Shown piece by piece: positions 6,429 to 10,862 of a stretch of DNA of 10,862 bases. The notes below the pieces were generated by a model. That model did no database searches and had not been told where the DNA came from. It saw only the letters and a list, made by a program, of their open reading frames with translations. The stretch lies in NCBI GenBank assembly GCA_013696535.1, contig JACCYI010000229.1:1-10862 (forward strand), given 5' to 3'. Source of the DNA: Solirubrobacterales bacterium (GTDB taxonomy: Bacteria; Actinomycetota; Thermoleophilia; Solirubrobacterales; Solirubrobacteraceae). Made by a program: the position numbers and the translations under genes. Position 1 is the stretch's first letter, and every line of letters starts with the position of its first letter.

Positions 6429-7759
6429 AGCAGGTGCGGCGCCTCGCGGAAGCGGCACGGCTCCCGCGGCCCGGTCGGCGAGGCCCAGTCGATTCGCGCG
6501 GGCGCAGTGGCGTAGGCGTGCATGATCTGCTGAGCCACGACAGGCCAGGCGTACTTGCGCTCGACGTCGTCTCTCGCCTGAAGTGCGAGGCGCTCGCGCC
6601 GCGGCCCGTCCGCCAGCAGCGCATCGAGGGCGTAGGCGAGACCGCCGACGTCGCCCGGCTCCACGAGCACACCGTTGGCCCCGTCCGTGATGCAGTCGAC
6701 GACGCCGACCGCCCGTCCGGCGACCACGGGCAATCCGGATGCCATGGCTTCGAGGATGGTGTTCGAGAAGCCTTCGGCGTAGGTGGGGGAGACGAAGAGA
6801 TCGCCGTCTGTGTAGACGTCCGGCACCTGGTCGTAGTCGATGACGCCCGGGAACTGCGCATCGAGGGAGAGAGCGGTGGCCTTTGCTCGTGCCGCCTCGA
6901 AGTCCGGGCCTATCCCGGACATGACGACCCGGACGTCGGTATCCATGTCCGCGATCGCGTCGATGAGGTCGAGTGCGCCCTTCCTGCGATCGACGCGCCC
7001 GTGGTAGAGGAGCGTCGGGGGTGCGGCTCGCGCGGACGGCGGGGTGTCCTCTCGAGAATCGCTAGCCGGTGCTACTCCAGGGCTATCACCGGCTAGCGAT
7101 GTCTCAAGAGACCCCCGCTGACGACGGTCTCGATCGCGTCGGCCAGGGGATCCGTGGGCGAGCCGGCCGCGACGGTCCTGCGGCGGACCGAACCGGAACC
7201 GGTCGGCGTCGACCGCCCCGGGGATGATCGTGAAGCGTTCAGGCGGGGTGCCGAAGCGGCCGATGACCTCGTCACGGAACGAGGGCGAGCCGATGAGCAG
7301 CGCTCCCGCATGGTCGAGCACCGTCCGCATCGCGCGCTCGTGGGTGCCGCAGCAGGAACCGACCCAATGTCCGTCGCCGCCCTGGATGGACACCACGCAG
7401 GGCACCCCGAGCTCTCGGGCGGCCTCCATCGCCGCGAGCCCGGTCGGGTAGCCGTACTGGGCGTGGACGAGGTCGAACCGCCCCGCCGCCAGCACCGTCT
7501 CCCGGATGGTCGCCACGTCGGCCTCGAAGTCGCCGCCCGCCTGTTCGCCGAGCGCCTCCAGGCCGATCACCTCCACGCCCGGCACACGGGGAGGCGGGCC
7601 GCCACCATAGACTCGCGTGCCCTCCTCGTCGCCTCGGTACTGGGAGACCATGGTGACCTCGTGCCCCGCCGCCACAAGCTCGCGGAGAAGGTTCGACGCG
7701 TAAACCGACATCCCACTGACGGCGGGGAAGAAGCGACGTGAGACGAAGCAGATCCTCAT
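6425..7759 (-). CDS. GT4-family glycosyltransferase (GT-B fold) with an interdomain insertion
   Basis: A 444-residue retaining glycosyltransferase, probably using a nucleotide-sugar donor in the cytoplasm. The N-terminal domain (about 1-190) begins MRICFVSRRFFPAVSGMSVYASNLLREL, typical of the acceptor domain, and contains HAQYGYPTGL and SIQGGDGHWVGSCCGTH. The C-terminal domain (about 248-420) has HGRVDRRKG (253-261; phosphate-contacting Arg and Lys) and the E-x7-E motif EGFSNTILE (Glu329, Glu337). ATG 7759 overlaps the upstream TIM-barrel stop as ATGA; the 500 bp of open frame beyond it is antisense-type noise. About 55 residues (192-247) between the domains are extra compared with the usual short linker. 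Residues 215-241 of these are encoded by a long palindrome. Both catalytic domains look intact and in frame, so the gene is probably functional. The cysteine-bearing GSCCGTH loop (134-140) is unusual. Donor and acceptor are unknown. Confidence 0.88.
   Translation of the reverse strand: MRICFVSRRFFPAVSGMSVYASNLLRELVAAGHEVTMVSQYRGDEEGTRVYGGGPPPRVPGVEVIGLEALGEQAGGDFEADVATIRETVLAAGRFDLVHAQYGYPTGLAAMEAARELGVPCVVSIQGGDGHWVGSCCGTHERAMRTVLDHAGALLIGSPSFRDEVIGRFGTPPERFTIIPGAVDADRFRFGPPQDRRGRLAHGSPGRRDRDRRQRGSLETSLAGDSPGVAPASDSREDTPPSARAAPPTLLYHGRVDRRKGALDLIDAIADMDTDVRVVMSGIGPDFEAARAKATALSLDAQFPGVIDYDQVPDVYTDGDLFVSPTYAEGFSNTILEAMASGLPVVAGRAVGVVDCITDGANGVLVEPGDVGGLAYALDALLADGPRRERLALQARDDVERKYAWPVVAQQIMHAYATAPARIDWASPTGPREPCRFREAPHLL
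7039..7118. repeat. Imperfect palindromic element inserted in frame in the GT4 gene
   Basis: The inner arms 7058-7071 and 7087-7100 are perfect reverse complements over 14 bp (both contain GCTAGC), around a 15-nt loop. Beyond a one-base bulge, 7049-7057 matches 7102-7110 at 8 of 9 positions; after a 3-nt bulge, GGGGT at 7041-7045 matches ACCCC at 7111-7115, and GC flanks it on each side. The whole region is about 80 bp. It is read in frame on the minus strand as residues 215-241 of the glycosyltransferase (SLETSLAGD...PASDSRED), which lie in a linker. A weak 5-bp direct repeat, GACGG, flanks it (7035-7039, 7123-7127). It looks like a small mobile or dispersed palindromic repeat; no second copy is in the window. 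Confidence 0.7.
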
Positions 7760-8562
7760 CGCAGCGCGGCGATGGCGGCGGGCACCATCTCGTGGGCGCG
7801 GTGGGAGTCGCGAGAGAGCTCGACGCACACGAGTCCGGTGAAGGAGATCTCCGAGATGGCGGCGAGCACGGACCGCACGTCCATGTCGCCCTCGCCGAAG
7901 GGCAGATGCACGTGCTCGCCGCGTCGCATGTCCTCCACCGTGATGGTCGCGGTCCGCCCGGCGAACTCGCGAACGGCGTCGGCCGGGTCGCGTTCGCCGG
8001 TGACCAGGCAGTGGCCCGTGTCCAGCGCGAGCGGCATGTCGGACGGTGCGAGCGCGAGAAAGTCGTCGAGGTCTGAGATGACCATCCCCGGCTCGGGCTC
8101 GAGGGCCACCACGACGTCCCGTGCGTCGGCGTACGCGCGAAGGGCGTCGATGCCCTCGCGCAGCCAGGTGTGCGCGTCCTCGCGCGAGACTCCCGGTCGC
8201 GGCACGCCGGACCAGAACGACACGGCCTCCGAGCCGAGCACGGAGGCGACGTCGACGCAACGGTGCAGGAACTCGAGTCGGTGGGCGCGACCGCCCGGCT
8301 CGGGCGAGACCAAGGTCGGCTCGTGCTTGACGCGCGGGTTCAGCAGGAAGCGGGCGCCCGTCTCGATCACCGTCCCCAGCCCGAGCGCGCTCAGGCGCTG
8401 ACCCAGCTTGAAGGCCCGGCTCGGCAGGAAGGGCGCGAAGGGATTGAGGTGGTGGACGTCGAGTGAGAGCGCGACGCCGTCGTAGCCCGCGTCCGCCACC
8501 AGTTCGACGGCGTCTTCAAGCCGGTGATTCTGCACGCCGTTCGTGTTGTAGGCGAATCTCAC
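7756..8562 (-). CDS. Xylose-isomerase-like TIM-barrel protein (sugar phosphate isomerase/epimerase family)
   Basis: A 268-residue protein of the AP-endonuclease-2/xylose-isomerase-like TIM-barrel superfamily, the usual length for sugar phosphate isomerases/epimerases. It opens VRFAYNTNGVQNHRLEDAVELVADAGYDGVALSLD, the typical first strand and helix. Candidate metal ligands follow the family order: Glu155 (VALEPEPG), Asp181 and His184 (ALDTGHCL), Glu210/Asp211 with His217/His219 (VEDMRRGEHVHLPFGEGDMD) and Glu249 (VCVELSRDSHRA). The H-x-H-x-P-x-G-x-G-D-x-D segment is a strong family mark. I chose GTG 8562: it overlaps the upstream YcaO stop as GTGA and has GAGG (8570-8573) 7 nt upstream; the longer frame to 8637 adds non-conserved residues. 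The family includes isomerases, epimerases, dehydratases and endonucleases, so the exact reaction is open. A sugar or inositol-type step feeding the adjacent glycosyltransferase is the natural inference. Confidence 0.85.
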   Translation of the reverse strand: MRFAYNTNGVQNHRLEDAVELVADAGYDGVALSLDVHHLNPFAPFLPSRAFKLGQRLSALGLGTVIETGARFLLNPRVKHEPTLVSPEPGGRAHRLEFLHRCVDVASVLGSEAVSFWSGVPRPGVSREDAHTWLREGIDALRAYADARDVVVALEPEPGMVISDLDDFLALAPSDMPLALDTGHCLVTGERDPADAVREFAGRTATITVEDMRRGEHVHLPFGEGDMDVRSVLAAISEISFTGLVCVELSRDSHRAHEMVPAAIAALR

Positions 8563-9935
8563 GCGGGGGCCTCGTAGGCGTGCCGGTCGGGCTCGCGATA
8601 GAGGGGGAAGAACGTCGAAGCCAACTCGGCGAGCCACTTGGTGTGGACCCAGACGCCGAACGCGCGGGTCCAGCCCGGACCGGGGGAGTCGGGCCCTTCG
8701 TGGACTGCGTGCGGGCAGCGCGCCGCCAGGCGCTCGATGCCGCGGGGCCCCAGGCGCTGGTGGCTGAGCACCTCGGCTTCGAGGCCCGGGACGACCACCT
8801 TGGCGACCTGCGCCTCGTCGCCGCCCTCGGTCATCGGCACGTAGAGGATCTCGTGGCCGGCTTCGGCGAGAGCGGCTTCGCGTCGCATCGGCGCGTAGGC
8901 CGGCGGAAGCGGGACCATCTCGACCACCCGCGTGATGCGATCGCTGACCTCGGCGACGGCATCGGGATCGGAGAGCAGAGAGTCAAAACGCGCGGCCAGG
9001 TCGATGCCGAGCTCCTGGGCGCCCTGGCCGGCCGGCGTCCGGAACCGGCCGACGTACACGTGAGGTGCCACCGCCAGCGCCTCCTGACCTCCGAAGGAGA
9101 ACCGCTTGCGGCAGCGCGATGAGCAGAATTCGAGCATCGCCTTGAGGGCGGCGACGGCGGGATCGGCGTCGGCCCCCTCGCCCGTCGCGGTACGCATGAG
9201 CGACGTCGCCTGCGCGTCGACGCCACTGCAGTGGAAGGCGTGGACTCCGAACGCGTGACCCGAGTACTTGAGCCGGATCGCGACGCCTCGCTCCGCGAGC
9301 CGGCGCACTCCCTCAGGCCAGATCGCCGCGGCGTCCACCGAGCGCCCCGTGTCGAGCGCCTTGAACTGAGACCAGTTGAGGTCGCGCTGAAGCAGCTCGT
9401 TGAGACCGTGGCCGACGGCGCGCGCGAGATCCTCCCCATCTCCGGCGCCCAGGCCGTTGGTGATGGGCGGAAACACCGGCGCCAGGTGCGGGAAGTCACG
9501 GGCGGCGATCGCGAACTCGGCGACGGAAGTGACGACGGCTTCGAGGGGCAGCAGTCGCGACCGGCCCTCGGGCCACGTCAGAGCCTCGATCCAGAGCAGG
9601 GGCTGGTCGTCGGCGACGGAGGTTCCGGCGACCGGCGAGAGCGCCCGCGGCTCGGTCGCCCCGAGTTGGCGCGCGTCCTTGAGCAAGAGCTCACGCGGGC
9701 GGGCCTCCGACGCCCACAGGGCGGCCGCGAGACCTTCGACGGTCTCGCCGAGCGCCCCGCGTTCGGCTTGCATCTCCGTCTGCCCGTAGCCAGCGCCGTG
9801 GGCGCTCACTGTGTCGTCCCATGCCGAGGCCGACCAGACGGGCACGCCGAGCCGGTCGAGGCCGTCGATCGGAAAGACCTCAAGCTCGTTGGACCGGCGC
9901 TCGAGGAAGGCGCGGTAGGCGTCGATGGCGCTCAC
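8559..9935 (-). CDS. Divergent YcaO-domain protein (ATP-dependent backbone-activating family)
   Basis: A 458-residue protein that I assign to the YcaO family, whose characterised members use ATP to activate amide carbonyls (azoline, thioamide or amidine formation in RiPPs; also methyl-coenzyme M reductase and ribosomal protein modification). Landmarks: AHGAGYGQTEMQAERGALGETVEGLAA (45-71), in the position of the S-x3-E-x2-E-R motif, with Glu64 and Glu67 kept but Ser and Arg replaced by Gly; NGLGAG then HGLNELLQRD (160-185), matching N-x2-(A/G) ... E-x3-R with Asn160, Glu180 and Arg184; and ALKAMLEFCSSRCRKR (263-278), matching the A-L-x-E-x-x-Q-x-R helix with Glu269 and Arg274 but Ser for Gln. 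The C-terminus lacks an obvious proline-rich PxPxP tail. Start: GTG 9935, in a GTGA overlap with the upstream gene and with GGAG (9944-9947) 8 nt upstream. No TfuA, E1-like or dehydrogenase partner is seen. Confidence 0.72.
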   Translation of the reverse strand: MSAIDAYRAFLERRSNELEVFPIDGLDRLGVPVWSASAWDDTVSAHGAGYGQTEMQAERGALGETVEGLAAALWASEARPRELLLKDARQLGATEPRALSPVAGTSVADDQPLLWIEALTWPEGRSRLLPLEAVVTSVAEFAIAARDFPHLAPVFPPITNGLGAGDGEDLARAVGHGLNELLQRDLNWSQFKALDTGRSVDAAAIWPEGVRRLAERGVAIRLKYSGHAFGVHAFHCSGVDAQATSLMRTATGEGADADPAVAALKAMLEFCSSRCRKRFSFGGQEALAVAPHVYVGRFRTPAGQGAQELGIDLAARFDSLLSDPDAVAEVSDRITRVVEMVPLPPAYAPMRREAALAEAGHEILYVPMTEGGDEAQVAKVVVPGLEAEVLSHQRLGPRGIERLAARCPHAVHEGPDSPGPGWTRAFGVWVHTKWLAELASTFFPLYREPDRHAYEAPA

Positions 9936-10771
9936 TTTCCTGGCTCCGGCTCGACTGCCACGAAGTCGGCGTGCGGCCGGTCGCCAAGCTGGCCGTCGAG
10001 CAGCGCGAGAGCCGCGGCGCGACCCGCATTGGCGCCCTGCTCGAACGGCGTCCAGGTCTGGGTGAAGTCCAAAGGCGCGAAGACGTCGCGATAGCTCGCG
10101 AGCTCGGCGTGGGAGAGCGGCACCCCTCGGACGAAGGCCTTGTGGCAGGAGATGCCGGTGGCGCACCGGTCGTCCGCCGGGTCGAGCTCGAGCTTGAGCG
10201 CGTCCCCCGAGAAGAGGATGCCGCGGCGCCCGTCGTGGAGGACCTGATGGCCGGCGAAGTGCGCGCCCGTGTGGTGCAGCGCGAGATCATGGGCGAGCGC
10301 GAGCGTGGTGTCGTAGGGCTCAGTGACGGTGAAGGCGGTCGCCCATCCGAGGTCGCCCACGTGCAGCGGAACCTCCGGTCCGAAGCGATCGGTCAACCGC
10401 CACAGGGCGCCGAACGAGTGAGGATGCGACGCCGTGGCCACGCGCAGGCCGCCGAGCGAGTCGATGAAGTCCAGCGCGGCGTCGGAGTACCAGCCCGCGC
10501 CCTCGAAGGCGACGTTGCCTTCAGGGTGCTCGATCACGTAGCCCATGGGGCCGATCCCGATTGGATCGGTCATCGCAAAGCGCCAGACGCCGGGCTCGGG
10601 CTCATCCCAGACGACCTCTCCGCGGGCGTCGGTGAGCTGCGGAGAGAGAAACTCGTAGCCGTCGTCGGGCAGGACGTGACGATGGTCCTCGCAGACCGGG
10701 CATCCCGCGGGCACGGCGAAGTGCCTCTGCCAGAACCCGCAGTTCGTGCAGACGTACGGCGTCAGCGGCAC
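9932..10771 (-). CDS. Metallo-beta-lactamase-fold protein with N-terminal zinc ribbon
   Basis: A 279-residue protein. The N-terminus has a rubredoxin/zinc-ribbon pattern: C8-x2-C11 (VCTNC) and C24-x2-C27 (GCPVC). The remainder resembles the metallo-beta-lactamase fold: GPMGYVIEHPEGNVAFEGAG (about 74-93), like the first core strands; TASHPHSFGALWRL (113-126), in the place of the T-H-x-H-x-D-H motif; LHHTGAHFAGH (165-175), like the H-T-P-G-H segment; and ILFSGDAL (185-192), with the bridging Asp190. Only two of the HxHxDH residues remain (His116, His118), so metal binding may be altered or single-site. Start: GTG 10771, preceded by GAGG (10780-10783) with 8-nt spacing, 10 bp after the stop of an upstream fragment. 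The stop overlaps the YcaO start as GTGA. Hydrolase, sulfur-handling or redox roles are all possible; the fold assignment is by motif only. Confidence 0.68.
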   Translation of the reverse strand: MPLTPYVCTNCGFWQRHFAVPAGCPVCEDHRHVLPDDGYEFLSPQLTDARGEVVWDEPEPGVWRFAMTDPIGIGPMGYVIEHPEGNVAFEGAGWYSDAALDFIDSLGGLRVATASHPHSFGALWRLTDRFGPEVPLHVGDLGWATAFTVTEPYDTTLALAHDLALHHTGAHFAGHQVLHDGRRGILFSGDALKLELDPADDRCATGISCHKAFVRGVPLSHAELASYRDVFAPLDFTQTWTPFEQGANAGRAAALALLDGQLGDRPHADFVAVEPEPGK

Positions 10772-10781
10772 CGCGCGCGCC

Positions 10782-10862
10782 TCACAGGATGTCCCGCAGG
10801 TCGAGCACGAAGCCCGGCAGGACCGGCTCGCACGACACCTCGCTCGGCGCCTCGAGTTGCTC
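10782..10862 (-). CDS. C-terminal end of a probable Uma2-family (DUF820) protein, cut by the window edge
   Basis: The minus frame is open from the right edge to TGA 10784-10782 and gives 26 residues ending EPVLPGFVLDLRDIL. The ending LPGF-x-L-x-L-x-x-(L/F), preceded by a short Ser/Cys-containing strand, is typical of the C-terminus of Uma2-family PD-(D/E)XK-like proteins. The stop is 10 bp before the GTG of the zinc-ribbon MBL gene, so it may be the preceding gene of the same transcript. The assignment rests on a very short tail. Confidence 0.45.
   Translation of the reverse strand, partial: EQLEAPSEVSCEPVLPGFVLDLRDIL

Noticed and set aside
6401..7096. Long plus-strand open frame opposite the GT4 gene
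   Set aside because: It is an antisense shadow typical of high-GC DNA with no recognisable motif.
6425..7759. Mycothiol genes mshA/mshB (GT4 with PIG-L)
   Set aside because: The PIG-L motif is PHLDDA rather than AHPDDE, no MshC ligase is present, and YcaO/MBL/TIM partners do not fit; only the architectural parallel is kept.
7760..8260. N-terminal extension of the GT4 frame
   Set aside because: It is the off-frame shadow of the TIM-barrel gene; the GT4 N-terminal motif starts exactly at ATG 7759.
5823..9935. Small RiPP precursor gene between operon genes
   Set aside because: The genes overlap by 4 bp at every junction, so there is no free space; no Cys/Ser/Thr-rich short ORF with a ribosome binding site was seen.
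9936..10166. N-terminal extension of the YcaO frame
   Set aside because: It lies antisense-free inside the MBL gene in another frame, is Arg-rich, and GTG 9935 has both a GTGA overlap and a GGAG site.

Overview
The window is GC-rich throughout, densely packed and codon-biased to G/C, with several GTG starts and many 4-bp gene overlaps. This suggests a high-GC actinobacterium. Thermoleophilia/Solirubrobacterales-like lineages are a guess from general flavour only; no marker gene fixes the taxonomy. No RNA genes, CRISPR array, transposase or integrase were seen.

Layout. (A) 1-2109, plus strand: the C-terminal end of a membrane-anchored protein, then a polytopic GT-C glycosyltransferase of the PMT_2/ArnT type. 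(B) 2041-4226, minus strand: an OmpR/PhoB-type response regulator and its membrane histidine kinase, joined by a GTGA overlap. The kinase gene runs 69 bp into the end of the convergent glycosyltransferase gene. (C) 4227-4323: a short divergent intergenic region with a TGTT-N6-TGTT direct repeat that could be an operator. (D) 4324-5826, plus strand: an FAD-dependent oxidoreductase related to UDP-galactopyranose mutase and protoporphyrinogen oxidase. (E) 5823-10771, minus strand: a compressed five-gene operon, transcribed right to left: zinc-ribbon/metallo-beta-lactamase-fold protein, YcaO-domain protein, xylose-isomerase-like TIM barrel, GT4 glycosyltransferase, PIG-L/LmbE deacetylase. The C-terminal end of a probable Uma2-family protein lies just upstream at the right edge.

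How the genes may work together. Regions A and D fit a cell-surface polysaccharide neighbourhood. Region E is the most interesting part. All four internal junctions are NTGA stop/start overlaps, so the five proteins are probably made together. The set (ATP-dependent YcaO, metal-dependent hydrolase fold, sugar isomerase/epimerase fold, sugar transferase, N-deacetylase) looks like a small-molecule or glycoconjugate pathway I cannot match to a characterised one. The GT4 + PIG-L pair recalls the first two steps of mycothiol (MshA/MshB) and bacillithiol (BshA/BshB) synthesis, but the YcaO and zinc-ribbon MBL partners are not part of those pathways, and no RiPP precursor gene is present between the genes.

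A second unusual feature is an approximately 80-bp imperfect palindrome (7039-7118, inner arms 14/14 matched) inside the GT4 gene. It is translated in frame as part of an extra linker between the two Rossmann domains, and looks like an in-frame insertion of a palindromic mini-element.
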